From contig NZ_JBNINT010000001.1 of the NCBI RefSeq assembly GCF_050510895.1, forward strand, positions 806,001-870,000: 64,000 nt of DNA. Direction: 5' to 3'. Positions 47,500 to 56,445 of the stretch are shown here, in pieces (within the stretch, counting starts at the first letter, position 1; each line of letters starts with the position of its first letter). This DNA comes from Pannonibacter phragmitetus_B. GTDB lineage: Bacteria; Pseudomonadota; Alphaproteobacteria; Rhizobiales; Stappiaceae. The translations under genes and the position numbers were made by a program. The notes under the pieces are model-generated. The model searched no databases and was not told the origin of the DNA. It saw nothing but the letters and a program-made list of their open reading frames with translations.

Positions 47500-48171
47500 A
47501 TGAAGAGTCTCGCAGTTGCTGGTGTGTCCCTGTTTGCGTTCGCCGCAGCGGCTCCGGCATTCGCTGCCGACCTCCCTGCGCCGGCCGCACCGGTCACCTA
47601 TGATCAGGCTCCGATCCCGGATGCTCGCTTTGACTGGTCCGGCTTCTACTTCGGTGCGAACGCAGGCTGGGCTTGGGGCGAGTTCAAGAATTCGTCCGCT
47701 CTGACGGGTAACGTCAAGAGCAACGTCAATGGCCCGGCCATTGGTATCCATGGTGGTTACAACTACCAGATCACGCCGAACTTCCTGGCAGGTGCTGAAG
47801 CTGACTTCCAGTACCGTGATCTTGACAAGAGCAGCTCCGGAAACGGCGTTTCGATCAAGAACTCGTCCAACTGGAACGGCTCGCTGCGCGCCCGTGCGGG
47901 TGTCGTGTTTGACCGTCTGATGGTCTACAGCACCGGTGGTCTGGCAATCGCCAATATCGAGACCAATGTCGCTGGCACCAAGCGCGATGAAACGAAGACC
48001 GGTTGGGTCCTCGGCGCTGGTGTCGAAGGTGCTCTGACTAACAACATCACTGCCCGTGTCGAGTATCTGCACTCCGACTACGGCCGTGACAACTTCAGCG
48101 TCGGCGGCGTGAACCAGCGCGTGAAGCTGCAGGACAACGTTACCCGCGTTGGTCTGAGCTACAAGTTCTGA
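47500..48171 (+). CDS. Outer membrane beta-barrel protein, Omp25/Omp31-like
   Basis: 223 residues with a signal peptide (VAGVSLFAFAAAAPAFA-ADLP), the conserved start FDWSGFYFGANAGWAWGEF and alternating strands ending in the aromatic terminus VTRVGLSYKF, as required for barrel insertion. Repeated blocks such as HGGYNYQITPNFLAGAEADF and LTNNITARVEYLHSDYG are typical of the eight-stranded Omp25/Omp31 family. Likely abundant at the cell surface. GGAG precedes the ATG and a strong terminator follows. Confidence 0.93.
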   Translation: MKSLAVAGVSLFAFAAAAPAFAADLPAPAAPVTYDQAPIPDARFDWSGFYFGANAGWAWGEFKNSSALTGNVKSNVNGPAIGIHGGYNYQITPNFLAGAEADFQYRDLDKSSSGNGVSIKNSSNWNGSLRARAGVVFDRLMVYSTGGLAIANIETNVAGTKRDETKTGWVLGAGVEGALTNNITARVEYLHSDYGRDNFSVGGVNQRVKLQDNVTRVGLSYKF

Positions 48172-48198
48172 TCCCGGTCCTTCCGGACGATCAAGACA

Positions 48199-48230
48199 AG
48201 GGCCCGGCGGACATTCCGCCGGGCCTTCTT
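48199..48230 (+). terminator. Terminator of the outer membrane protein gene
   Basis: An eleven-pair stem (GGCCCGGCGGA with TCCGCCGGGCC, loop CAT) followed by TTCTTCATTT. Confidence 0.9.
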
Positions 48231-48250
48231 CATTTCAGTGTGCCGTCCTG

Positions 48251-48867
48251 TCAGGCCGGCTGAACCCGCGTTTTGTCAAACATCGGCACATGCGCCTCGA
48301 AACCATCCAGCCATGTGACCAGATGAGGGGCCTGCTTGCGCCAGGCGCCTTCAAAGCGCAGATCCAGATAGCCGAGAGCGCAGGCAAGGGCGATCTGACC
48401 GGCATCCACGCCGTTGGTGACCTTGACCGGCGCGGGAGGCGCTGCTTCCAGAGAGGACAGGGCGCGGGAGACCTTCTCCGCCTGATAGCTGATCCATTCG
48501 CCGGAGCGCTTCTCCTCCGGACGGAAGCGCGTTTCATAGACCTGCAGAATGCTGGCATCCTGCATGCCGTCGGCCAGCGCCTGCAGGCGCAGCACCTCGA
48601 AGCGGCCTTCGCCTGCCGGAATGATGCAGCCGCCGCCAGCCACGAAATCCAGATATTCGACGATCACGCGGCTGTCGTAGAGCACCGTGCCGTCTTCCAG
48701 AATGAGGGCCGGGATCTTGCCCAGCGGATTCTGCAGGCGAATCGTGTCCGCCGGATTCGTCGTATCGGTGGCCTGGATCTCGATCTTGTCGAGGATACCG
48801 AGAACGCTGGCGGCAATCTTGCACTTGCGGCCAAAGGGGAGGCAGGCGAAGAGCGCAGAATGAGCAT
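48251..48867 (-). CDS. Glutathione S-transferase family protein (apparent frameshift at the N-terminus)
   Basis: About 205 residues. The thioredoxin-like half shows FGRKCKIAASVLG, NPLGKIPALILEDGTVLYDS (the cis-Pro and glutathione-binding SNAIL-like region) and VIVEYLD; the helical half has QIALACALGYLDLR. The true start is ATG 48867 (MLILRSSPASP). Adding one base to the four-G run at 48836-48839 joins it to FGRKCKI. Without this the protein would begin with an unrelated leader. Substrate unknown. Confidence 0.88.
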
Positions 48868-48975
48868 CGGGCTGAAATCTCCTTTGTGGAGACATCAGTT
48901 GTGCATGCCCTTCGCGCTGGCGCAAGGCCACTATGCAGGCCTTTCGTTTGCCACGCTCAGCAGCAGGTTCACCTG

Positions 48976-49629
48976 TCAGGGAGCCGGAACGTCGAGGCTG
49001 GAGGCACGGCAGCCGCTGCGGTCAACTGAGGGGCAGGTCCGGAATTCAAGGCCTTTCGTCAGGCAGATGCGGACCTCAGTCAGGACGCCCCGGTTGCAGG
49101 ATACGGCCATGCCTTCGCGGGTGAGGCCCGGGTTTGCCGCAACAAAGGCTGCCTCGGCGCCGTCGGGACTGATCCTGCTGCGGCGGGTCATGCGTGAGAA
49201 GGTGCCGGGAATGCGGATCTTCTCAAAGGCCTGACGGGTCTTTGAAAAATAATCCGACGGTGCCAGCCCGGAGCACGTGCCATGCTTGCGCCACTGATGC
49301 TGGACGAGCCCCTGGCTTGGCATGATGTCCAGCATCGACCGGATGTCACCAGCCGAAGGCGGAAGGTCACGCGGTAGCACACAGTAATCAGACCATCCCC
49401 GCTCGCGCTGCGGCCAAAGTCCGTGGACGATGAAGCGATAACTTTTGTCGCTGCCGCATTGTTGCGGGTTCGCCCGCTGCCGGTTCAGGGCGCAATAGGC
49501 GGGTGACCATGACAGGGCGAGGACATAGAAATCAAAGGGCTCTGGCGTACTTCTGTCCTGCGCGGCAGCCAGGGGCGGCAGCAACAGCTGGGGTAACAGG
49601 GCCAAAACAAGGCATGTCAGCCGTATCAA
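48976..49629 (-). CDS. Secreted ribonuclease T2 family protein
   Basis: 217 residues with a signal peptide (LTCLVLALLPQLLLPPLAAAQ) and the T2 active-site blocks FIVHGLWPQ (CAS I) and HQWRKHGTC (CAS II), each with catalytic His. It would cut RNA to 3'-nucleotides in the periplasm or medium. TTG at 49629 preceded by GAAGGGG is the best start; the longer frame adds a non-signal leader. Cys pairs are present for disulfides. Confidence 0.9.
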   Translation of the reverse strand: MIRLTCLVLALLPQLLLPPLAAAQDRSTPEPFDFYVLALSWSPAYCALNRQRANPQQCGSDKSYRFIVHGLWPQRERGWSDYCVLPRDLPPSAGDIRSMLDIMPSQGLVQHQWRKHGTCSGLAPSDYFSKTRQAFEKIRIPGTFSRMTRRSRISPDGAEAAFVAANPGLTREGMAVSCNRGVLTEVRICLTKGLEFRTCPSVDRSGCRASSLDVPAP

Positions 49630-49667
49630 TGCGCTGGCCCCTTCCAGAAATTTCTCATGACCGGCCG

Positions 49668-50096
49668 TCAGGGCCGGATTGCCTTGCACTTGCCATCATA
49701 CACATGCCACTTGTCCAGGCCGGGCAGGCAGGCCTGCACGCCCCATGTCTGGCCGAGAAAGCCACGGCCTTCCGCGACGCGGAAGTAGACCGTCTGCTGC
49801 CTGCCATTGGACAAAGTCGCCAGACCGGAGCAATAGCGCTGGGCGTAGGGGCTGCCAAGCGGTTCGCGGTAAGCGGTCTGAGAAACGCCGCCGATGGCGT
49901 GAATGGTGATGCCGTTCCTGTAGTCCTTGTCTGCTGTGGCGATGCGGGCCATGGCAGCGCGGAGGACGGATGGCGTCTCACAGGCCGGGAGGCGTTCGGG
50001 CGCAGGGGCAGAGAGCGCAGGGGAAGATACGCCCAGTGCTGCAACAAGACCTGCGGCTGCCAGTATGATGGAGCCTGACTTCAGACATGCGCGCAT
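49668..50096 (-). CDS. Secreted protein of unknown function upstream of the RNase T2 gene
   Basis: 142 residues with a signal peptide (IILAAAGLVAALGVSSPALSA) and a Cys-containing domain (LPACETPSVL, RYCSGLATL, VQACLPGLDKWHVYDGKC). Four Cys suggest two disulfides in the periplasm. A GITIHAIGGVSQTAYRE and RQQTVYFRVAEG block is the best-conserved-looking part, but I do not recognise the family. It precedes the RNase T2 gene by 38 bases and may be cotranscribed. Confidence 0.75.
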   Translation of the reverse strand: MRACLKSGSIILAAAGLVAALGVSSPALSAPAPERLPACETPSVLRAAMARIATADKDYRNGITIHAIGGVSQTAYREPLGSPYAQRYCSGLATLSNGRQQTVYFRVAEGRGFLGQTWGVQACLPGLDKWHVYDGKCKAIRP

Positions 50097-50282
50097 TTCG
50101 CTGAACCTTCCCTTGCAAAACATGCTTAGAAAATCCGCGAAACCTTGCGGGAAGCCTGCGCCGCCGTCAAGCGGTGTCTCTCCTCGCCGTCCTTGCTGAG
50201 CCGGTTGCTCCGGGCGCTGGTCAAGCTGATACGGAACCGGAGCAGCTCAACTCAGCCTGCATCGGCCGGTGGCGTCTCGATG

Positions 50283-51131
50283 TCATTCGTCCAGAAGCTG
50301 GAAGATCCGGGCAGATGCTCCCGGGCCTTGCGCCAGAACCTCTGCCAGCCAGGGCAGGGTGTTGCGCATTTCATCCGCCAGTGTGAAGGGCGGATTGATG
50401 ATGGTCATGCCTGACCCCTTCATCGGACGGTCGGGTGCGCTGTAACCGGCGTTGAGTTCCAGAACCAGCACGTCGCGCAGCTCCGCCTCTTCCAGCGTCC
50501 GGTGAAAGCGTTCCACGCTCTTGCGGTCCTTGAGCGGATACCACGCCAGATACATGCCGCTGCGCCAGCGCTTCCAGGCCTTGATCAGCCCGTCCGCCAT
50601 GAGTTCGAACTCATTGGTGACTTCGAAGGCCGGATCAATCAGCACAAGGCCGCGCTTCTCCTTGGGCGGTACGAAACTGCCAAGCGCCAGCCAGCCGTCC
50701 AGATGGATGGTCTTTACCTGCCAGTCGCCTTCAAACCGGGCGGCGAGCGTCTCGAAGTCGGCGGGATGCAGCTCTGTCAGCGTCAGCCGGTCCTGCGGGC
50801 GCATAAGGGCACGGGCAAGGGCAGGGGAGCCGGGGTACTGGGTGAGTTCGGTGCCCGGGTTGAGTCCCTTCACCACATCGAGCCAGTCTGCCAGCACGGG
50901 CGCTGCCTTGGCCGGAACATCCGCCGCCAGAACCCTGGCGATGCCTTGCAGCCATTCGCCGGTCTTCTGCGTCTCCTCGGCGCGCAGATCATAACCGCCA
51001 ATGCCCGCATGGGTGTCGATGATGCGGAACGCGGCATCCTTGCGCTGCATGTAGGAAATGCAGCGGGCAAGCACGAGATGTTTGAGGACATCGCCGATGT
51101 TGCCGGCGTGATAGGCGTGCCGGTAATTCAT
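50283..51131 (-). CDS. rlmJ: 23S rRNA (adenine(2030)-N6)-methyltransferase RlmJ
   Basis: A 282-residue class I methyltransferase that methylates A2030 of 23S rRNA. The start MNYRHAYHAGNIGDVLKH is characteristic, with DTHAGIGGYDL, YPGSPALA, RLTLTELHPADFE, the catalytic RGLVLIDPAFE motif and the late GSGMTIINPPF. Normal length. Confidence 0.95.
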   Translation of the reverse strand: MNYRHAYHAGNIGDVLKHLVLARCISYMQRKDAAFRIIDTHAGIGGYDLRAEETQKTGEWLQGIARVLAADVPAKAAPVLADWLDVVKGLNPGTELTQYPGSPALARALMRPQDRLTLTELHPADFETLAARFEGDWQVKTIHLDGWLALGSFVPPKEKRGLVLIDPAFEVTNEFELMADGLIKAWKRWRSGMYLAWYPLKDRKSVERFHRTLEEAELRDVLVLELNAGYSAPDRPMKGSGMTIINPPFTLADEMRNTLPWLAEVLAQGPGASARIFQLLDE

Positions 51132-51324
51132 GTGGTGGTCCTCATGTCGAAAGAAGCGGTGCTCGGATGGGCTTTATGGGGAAGAGGCGTGCCTGGCAAG
51201 GGGAGCCTCGCGGCCCAGGACCCGGACAGGGGCACAAGGCAGAGCGCTGCTGGCGGCTTGGCGTCTCCGGCTCGTCTCACCCGCCCGTGCCGGAGCGGCT
51301 GTCAGCACAGCAAGGGGCTGCCGC

Positions 51325-51361
51325 TGAAAAGAAAACGGTGGCCCTCCGGGGAAGGCCACCG
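51325..51361 (-). terminator. Terminator of the cold-shock gene
   Basis: On the minus strand an eight-pair stem (CGGTGGCC with GGCCACCG, ten-base loop) is followed by TTTTCTTTTC, 38 bases past the stop codon. Confidence 0.9.
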
Positions 51362-51398
51362 CAATCTCACCGGACCATGGGTCCGGCATCAGGCCAGA

Positions 51399-52234
51399 TC
51401 AGTCGTCGTAGCCTGCGTCGTCGTCCTGGCCGTCCTGATCGCTGGAGGTGGCTTCACCTTCCAGAGCCTGCAGGTTCACAGCCTTCGGGCCCTTGCCACG
51501 GCGATCCGGCTCGGTCTCGAAGGAGACGCGCTGACCGCTGTCCAGAGCCTGGAAGCCCGAACGCTCCACAGCCGAGATGTGGACGAAGACATCGGCGTCG
51601 CCGTTGTCCGGGGTGATGAAGCCAAAGCCCTTGTCGGCCTTGAAGAACTTCACAGTGCCCATCTGGCGCGGGCCGCGCTCGACCGGACCGTCGAACTCGG
51701 GACGCGGACGGCGCGGGCCGCCATCACCGTCACCACCGCCGCCGAAGCCACCACGGCCACCGCCGCCGCCGCCATAACCGCCGCCACCGCTGCGTCCGCC
51801 GCCGTAGCCGCCGCCGCCATCACGGCCGCCGCCGTAACCGCCGCCGCCGCTGCGTCCGCCGCCGTAGCCGCCGCCGCCATCACGGCCGCCGCCGTAACCG
51901 CCGCCGCCGCTGCGTCCACCGCCGTAGCCGCCGCCGCCTTCACGGCCGCCGCCGTAGCCGCCACCGCCGCCATCACGGCCGCCGCCGTAACCGCCACCGC
52001 TGCGTCCACCGCCGTAGCCGCCACCGCCATCACGGCCGCCGCCGGCAGAAGCGTATTCCTCGCCACCGCCGTAACCGCCGCCAAATCCGCCACTACGGCG
52101 GGGGCGCTATAGTCACCACCGCCGAATTCACTGCCGCCGCCGCCGAAATCGCTGCCGAAGTCCTGCGGACCGCCGAACTCACGCTTGCCGCCGCGCCGTC
52201 CGCGCGAGCGCCGGTCCGAATCGCCATCGTGCAT
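51399..52234 (-). CDS. Cold-shock domain protein with a long glycine-rich N-terminus (apparent frameshift)
   Basis: About 278 residues when one base is added to the five-G run at 52100-52104. Residues 1-40 are charged then Gly-rich (MHDGDSDRRSRGRRGGKREF). About 45-165 form repeats of a GGGGYGGGR unit ending in Asp, Ser or Glu. Residue 192 starts the cold-shock domain (MGTVKFFKADKGFGFI with both RNA-binding motifs, then DVFVHISAVE), closing with an acidic tail. The cold-shock part has no ribosome site of its own and the Gly-rich frame runs into it without a stop, so I read one protein. It should bind single-stranded RNA; the RGG/YGG-like region may add RNA affinity or condensation, as inference. 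Confidence 0.8.
51765..52045 (-). repeat. Tandem coding repeats of a glycine/tyrosine/arginine unit
   Basis: About nine imperfect copies of a roughly 30-base unit that encodes GGGGYGGGR plus Asp, Ser or Glu. Asp-type and Ser-type units alternate. It is a coding repeat of the cold-shock gene, not a CRISPR array: units are contiguous without unique spacers. Confidence 0.9.
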
Positions 52235-52689
52235 TGCTGAAACACCCTATTTGCGTGCCGTCTTCACGGCTCCGACCCATTCCTATCTCTCCCGCACCGA
52301 AGTGCGGACGTTCCATGCAGCCTGCTGACCCCGCAAGGCCAACGGACTTGCCACTGCCAACAACATGGTATTGGGAAGAAACAACGCTGCCGCAACCCGA
52401 TCCAATCCGCCGCAGAATTATCATAGCTATGAAAAACGGCTCCCGGCAAGCGAATCCTTACCGGACGATGGTCTAAAGGTCACAAATGCCGCAACGTGAT
52501 TTGAGTGTCAGGGCTCTTGCTGTCAGATCTCGCCGGTAAACGGCTGGCTTCTGCCTTACAATCAGGCATTTCAGGCTGCCTTCTGCCAATCCGGAGGTGC
52601 GCCTTCCGGCCTTCCATCTGATCTGCGGCTTGCGGGGCCGGGGGCTGCAGGCTACTGACACAGCAGATGCCAGCTTTCAGGAGCCCGAA
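52235..52689. other. Divergent intergenic region of the cold-shock and MBL genes
   Basis: 455 bases without a believable gene. It must contain the promoter and 5' leader of the cold-shock gene (such leaders often act as thermosensors) and the promoter of the MBL gene. A CAGGAG ribosome site for the latter is at about 52679. No conserved RNA family was recognised by eye. Confidence 0.5.
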
Positions 52690-53364
52690 ATGACTTCAGC
52701 CGACGGTGAAGCGATGCAGGATGGCCTGCCGCCCGTGCAGATTGCCGTGATCCCGGTGACGCCCTTCCGCCAGAATTGCTCCCTCATCTGGAACCCGCGC
52801 AGCATGAAGGGCGTGGTGGTGGATCCGGGTGGCGACGTCGAGGTCATTCTGGAGACTGTTGCCGCTTACAAGGTCGAGGTGGAACGCATCCTCATCACGC
52901 ATGGCCATATCGATCACATCGCCGGCGCTGCGGATCTTGCCGATGCGCTCAAGGTTTCGATCGAGGGTCCGCATCTGGCGGATCAGATGCTGATCGACCG
53001 TTCGGAAGGTCAGGCGCAGCAGTTCAACATGCCGCCGTTCCGGAAGATCGAGCCGGCCCGCTGGCTGGATGAGGGGGACACGGTGGATATCGGCGGGCTG
53101 GTGTTTCAGGTGCTGCATTGCCCCGGCCATGCGCCCGGTCATGTGGTGTTCTACAATGCCGATCTGAAGTTTGCGGTGTCCGGGGATGTGCTGTTTGCCG
53201 GTTCCGTCGGCCGCACCGATCTGCCAGGCGGTGATCATGCCACCCTGATCCGTTCCATCCGCGAAAAGCTGCTGCCGCTGGGCGATGACGTTACGTTCCT
53301 GCCCGGACACGGCGACCCGTCGACCTTCGGTCACGAGCGCCTGACCAATCCGTTCCTGCGCTGA
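52690..53364 (+). CDS. MBL-fold metallohydrolase, glyoxalase II-like
   Basis: 224 residues with the zinc motif THGHIDHIAGA, the later His in HCPGHAPGHVVF, the bridging Asp in AVSGDVLFAGSVGRTDLPGG and the final His in FLPGHGDPSTFGHE. This subgroup (YcbL-like) hydrolyses thioesters such as S-lactoylglutathione. The ATG at 52690, after CAGGAG, gives the usual family start (IAVIPVTPFRQNCSLI); the longer frame is rejected. Confidence 0.92.
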   Translation: MTSADGEAMQDGLPPVQIAVIPVTPFRQNCSLIWNPRSMKGVVVDPGGDVEVILETVAAYKVEVERILITHGHIDHIAGAADLADALKVSIEGPHLADQMLIDRSEGQAQQFNMPPFRKIEPARWLDEGDTVDIGGLVFQVLHCPGHAPGHVVFYNADLKFAVSGDVLFAGSVGRTDLPGGDHATLIRSIREKLLPLGDDVTFLPGHGDPSTFGHERLTNPFLR

Positions 53365-53382
53365 CATCAGCCAGATATGAAA

Positions 53383-53404
53383 GAAGGGGCCTTTCGGCCC
53401 CTTC
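53383..53404. terminator. Terminator between MBL and DUF1402 genes
   Basis: A nine-pair stem (GAAGGGGCC with GGCCCCTTC, loop TTTC) between two convergent genes. The T-rich side (TTCTTTCAT) serves the minus-strand DUF1402 gene best. Confidence 0.75.
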
Positions 53405-53411
53405 GTCATGT

Positions 53412-54410
53412 TCACAGAAGCGATTTGAGCTTCTCGAGCTTCTCGTTCACGAGCCAGCCGTAGTAGTTTTCCTGGGGCCAGGTGTTGCCGCTGCGGCGGA
53501 ACTGGGCCGCGCGGCCCCACGGGTCCCCGAGATTGTACAGCGTTGCCGTGATTCCGGGATTGTTGGAAATGTCCACATCACCGACGATCCGGTAAGCCTC
53601 GATGGCGTCCTGTATGATCGCTGCCATGTAATGCAGCGAGATGTTCGGATCCATCGTCGCCTGGTAGACGTCGCGGGCATTGTCGGCGGTCAGGCGCTGC
53701 AGGCGGCTCTGGCGGGCGACCCGGTCCGTCATCTTCAGCACCGTGAGCGGGCTGAGCTGGCCGAGGCCAAAGCTCTGGCCCGAGAAGAGCGGCTGGAAGA
53801 AGGTCTCGTTGAAGTTCGTGCGGGGGTAGCGTGTGCCGTCCACACTCTTGCCGCGGAAGTCGCTGTCCCAAACCCGCTCGTAACAGGTCCACAGCTTGTG
53901 GCTGTCGTTCTGGTAGGCCTCGGTGTTGCAGGCGCTGAACTGCGGCTTCTGGACGAAATCCGTCACGTTGACGCCGCCATGGGCGAAATTCAGGCTGACA
54001 CCGGCATAGGACAGGGCCTTGACGTAATAGCTCTGGGCGCTGTCGAGGCTGTCATAATTATAGGTGTGTTCGCCGACGATAGCGCCGATCATGTGGACCG
54101 GATCAATGTCATACCGGGCGGCAACACGCTTGATGTCGGAGATCAGGGCGGTGTCGCGGCGCAGCACGCCCAGAACGCGCTCGAACTTGGCGTCATAGGT
54201 CGAGCGCATGGCCGCCGTGCGCCGTGCCGAGGCAAAGGGTATCGCGGGCTGTTCCGCATTGCGGTTGCCCGGAGGCACGCTGCGCGGCGCAGCAGACGCC
54301 TCTGCAAATGCACCGAGGAGAACCGACGCCGAAAGGCCAGCCGCTGCGAGCTGACGCGCGGCGAATTTCACGCTGCGTCCCGCCAGACGCAATCCATTAA
54401 ACATGCTCAT
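53412..54410 (-). CDS. DUF1402 family exported protein
   Basis: 332 residues with a signal peptide (LAAAGLSASVLLGAFAEASA) and the DUF1402 blocks: VAARYDIDPVHMIGAIVGEH, GQSFGLGQLSPLTVLKMTD, DPNISLHYMAAIIQDAIEAY and TLYNLGDPWGRAAQFR. AIVGEH and GLGQLSPLTVL recall a lysozyme-like/lytic transglycosylase fold with Glu in the first block, so cell-wall cleavage is plausible but unproven. The ATG at 54410 is chosen because it puts the signal peptide at the start. Confidence 0.88.
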   Translation of the reverse strand: MSMFNGLRLAGRSVKFAARQLAAAGLSASVLLGAFAEASAAPRSVPPGNRNAEQPAIPFASARRTAAMRSTYDAKFERVLGVLRRDTALISDIKRVAARYDIDPVHMIGAIVGEHTYNYDSLDSAQSYYVKALSYAGVSLNFAHGGVNVTDFVQKPQFSACNTEAYQNDSHKLWTCYERVWDSDFRGKSVDGTRYPRTNFNETFFQPLFSGQSFGLGQLSPLTVLKMTDRVARQSRLQRLTADNARDVYQATMDPNISLHYMAAIIQDAIEAYRIVGDVDISNNPGITATLYNLGDPWGRAAQFRRSGNTWPQENYYGWLVNEKLEKLKSLL

Positions 54411-54734
54411 GCCTGACTCCAGGCCCCCGCCGGGAGGAATAGACGGGGCTCTCCGCAAGATACAAGTCCAAAACAAGGAAACTCACCGGAGCACACGCGT
54501 AACTGGAAGAGTGTTGTTTCCAGTCCACAATACGGTGCTCTCAGGCATGCGAACCCATACGCGAGGCCAGCGCCCGAATCAATGTCCACGGGCGCTTATA
54601 CCGCATCATCCAGAGCTTTGGCGGCAAGGTTTCCGGCAGGTGTGGCGGTTTTATATCACGTCTCCTTGAGCCGTGGTGTAAGCCCTGTCAAGGCCTGCAT
54701 GATACTGCAGGGGAATGGATGGCGGAGACGGCGG
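54411..54734. other. Intergenic region upstream of DUF1402
   Basis: 324 bases without a supported gene. Holds the DUF1402 promoter and the 3' end region of the gene at 54735. Nothing else recognised. Confidence 0.45.
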
Positions 54735-55088
54735 TTACCGGCGCGTCTGCCTTGGTCCCATACGCAGGCGGACGGGTGACGGCACCTGCAGCAGGTCCAG
54801 AAACTCCCGGTGCTGACGCAGGCCGCAAAGCTCACGCTGGATCACCACATGCCAGAGTGCTTCGGCTGCTTCCTCCAGCCGCTCCTGCTGACGCGATCGA
54901 AGCCTTTCGTCTTCTGGCGCTGCGGCCAGACGCCTTCCGGCCCCCTCGAGCCGGGCCAGGGCTTCGTCCAGCTTGCGGGTCAGGCGGGCGAGTGTTCCGG
55001 CTTTCTCCGCCATCACGTCCTGAGCAAGGGCAGCGGCGAGCGGGTCCTTGTCTTCCATTCTGTACTGGCTGGGCGGGCGTACGCTCAT
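54735..55088 (-). CDS. Helical protein of unknown function
   Basis: 117 residues, almost entirely charged helix and likely coiled coil (AQDVMAEKAGTLARLTRKLD, EALARLEGAGRRLAAAPED, RQQERLEEAAEALWHVVIQR), ending in a conserved-looking GLRQHREFLDLLQVPSPVRL segment. Similar small proteins occur in Hyphomicrobiales without assigned function. It starts 30 bases after the MFS gene on the same strand, suggesting an operon with it. Confidence 0.72.
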   Translation of the reverse strand: MSVRPPSQYRMEDKDPLAAALAQDVMAEKAGTLARLTRKLDEALARLEGAGRRLAAAPEDERLRSRQQERLEEAAEALWHVVIQRELCGLRQHREFLDLLQVPSPVRLRMGPRQTRR

Positions 55089-55117
55089 CGCTGCCTGTCT
55101 CCCGGCAGGTTCATTCT

Positions 55118-56445
55118 CTATGCCCGGGCAGGGGCGTGACCTGCTGTTTCGCCGTGGGCCAGCAGGGCCGACTTGCGCCAGAGCCATACCATTGTAGCCA
55201 GTTTCAGCAGGCAGGGAACTGCGGCATAGGCGATGCTCAGCGCCACGGCGGTCTGTGCTGTCAGCGGTTCTCCCGGCTGGTAGCCGGCCAGACCGAGTGC
55301 GGGCAGGGTGAGGCCCGTTGCCAGCGCCAATGCGCCCTTGGTGAACAGCGCCATCACGGCATAAAGACGGCTTGCGGCGCCTTCGCTGCGGCTGCGGGCG
55401 ATGTGGTCGGCGAGGATCGAGGCAGGCAGCGCCAGATCCGCCCCGAGCGCCAGACCCGAGAGCAGGCAGATCGCCGTATAGGCTGCGATATCGCCCTCAC
55501 CGATGAAGATGGCCCAGACGAAGGTGAAGACGCTCAGCCCCATGGAGGCAGCCCAGGCCTGCAGCTTGCCCATCCGCCGGGACAGCAGCTGCCACAGCAG
55601 CATGGAGGCGGCGCCGGACAGGAAATAGGCCAGCAGGAAGAGGCCTGTCAGATCTTCCGCGCCCAGACGGTCGCGGATGAAGAAGATGACCAGAACCGCC
55701 GGAATGGCGCTGGCGAACGTGTTGGCCAGATAGATGGCGAAGAAGCTCCGCCGCCACCGGTCACCCGTCACATCCTGCCAGCGGAACGCAGGGCTTGTTC
55801 CGTCTGCCTCCTGCGCCAGCGGCGCCCGGCGCAGCCACCGCAGCAGCAGCACCAGAGCAACCGCCAGAAGGGGCAGATAGAGCCAGGCGAGGCGGGAGAA
55901 CGCAACTTCCTTGCCGGCCCCCTGATCCAGCACCGTTGGGGCAATGGAGGCCAGCAGCAGGCCGATCAGCCCCAGCGCCTCGCGCCATCCGGCGATCCGG
56001 GTGCGCTCGTGTTCTGCGGCGATCCACAACCCGCCGAGGGCCTGCAGGTTGATGGCGACAATGGAATAACCGGTGGTGCAGAGCAGGATGGACAGGGCGA
56101 ACCAGCCGAGTGCTCCCTCCCCGGCGGGCGGTGTGAACACCATGAAGAAGCCGCCGCCCAGCAGCAGGCTGCCCAGCATCAGCACCAGCCAGCGCAGGTG
56201 GGAAAAGCGGTCGCTGAGGCTGCCGATCAGCGGATCCTGGACGGCATCCACCAGCCGCAGCAACAGAAGCACCCCACCGAGACTGGCGAGAGGAACGCCC
56301 AGCGTTGCGGCATAGAAATCCGGTGCATGCAGATAGACGGGCAGCCCGGCAAAGGCGAGCGGCAGCGCCATGAAGCCGTAGGCCAGGAGAGCCCCCTGCC
56401 TTTGTGCAGGTCCGGTGACGGTGCCGCAGGCAAGGGGGCGCTCAT
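55118..56445 (-). CDS. MFS transporter of the glycoside-pentoside-hexuronide type (apparent frameshift at the N-terminus)
   Basis: About 442 residues and 12 helices. GPH-type marks: LLAYGFMALPLAFAGLPVYL, a cation-site helix with RLVDAVQDPLIGSLSDR, and FFMVFTPPAGEG. The substrate is probably a sugar or similar solute with H+ or Na+. The first 15 residues lie in another frame. Adding one base to the five-G run at 56434-56438 gives MSAPLACGTVTGPAQRQGA and joins the rest. The ATG overlaps the stop of the chalcone-isomerase-like gene by one base, so the two are coupled. Confidence 0.85.

Noticed and set aside
51765..52045. Regular 30-base periodicity as a possible CRISPR array
   Set aside because: Units are contiguous and coding, with no unique spacers and no cas genes nearby.
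50502..52112. Plus-strand open frame of 536 codons ending in Ala/Thr runs
   Set aside because: Antisense of rlmJ and of the glycine-rich cold-shock gene; the Ala/Thr runs are the opposite reading of the Gly codons.
51650..52234. Ala-rich 194-residue protein in the minus-strand frame starting at 52234
   Set aside because: After the five-G run at 52100-52104 the frame reads the Gly repeats out of phase. Adding one base gives a coherent Gly-rich protein joined to the cold-shock domain.
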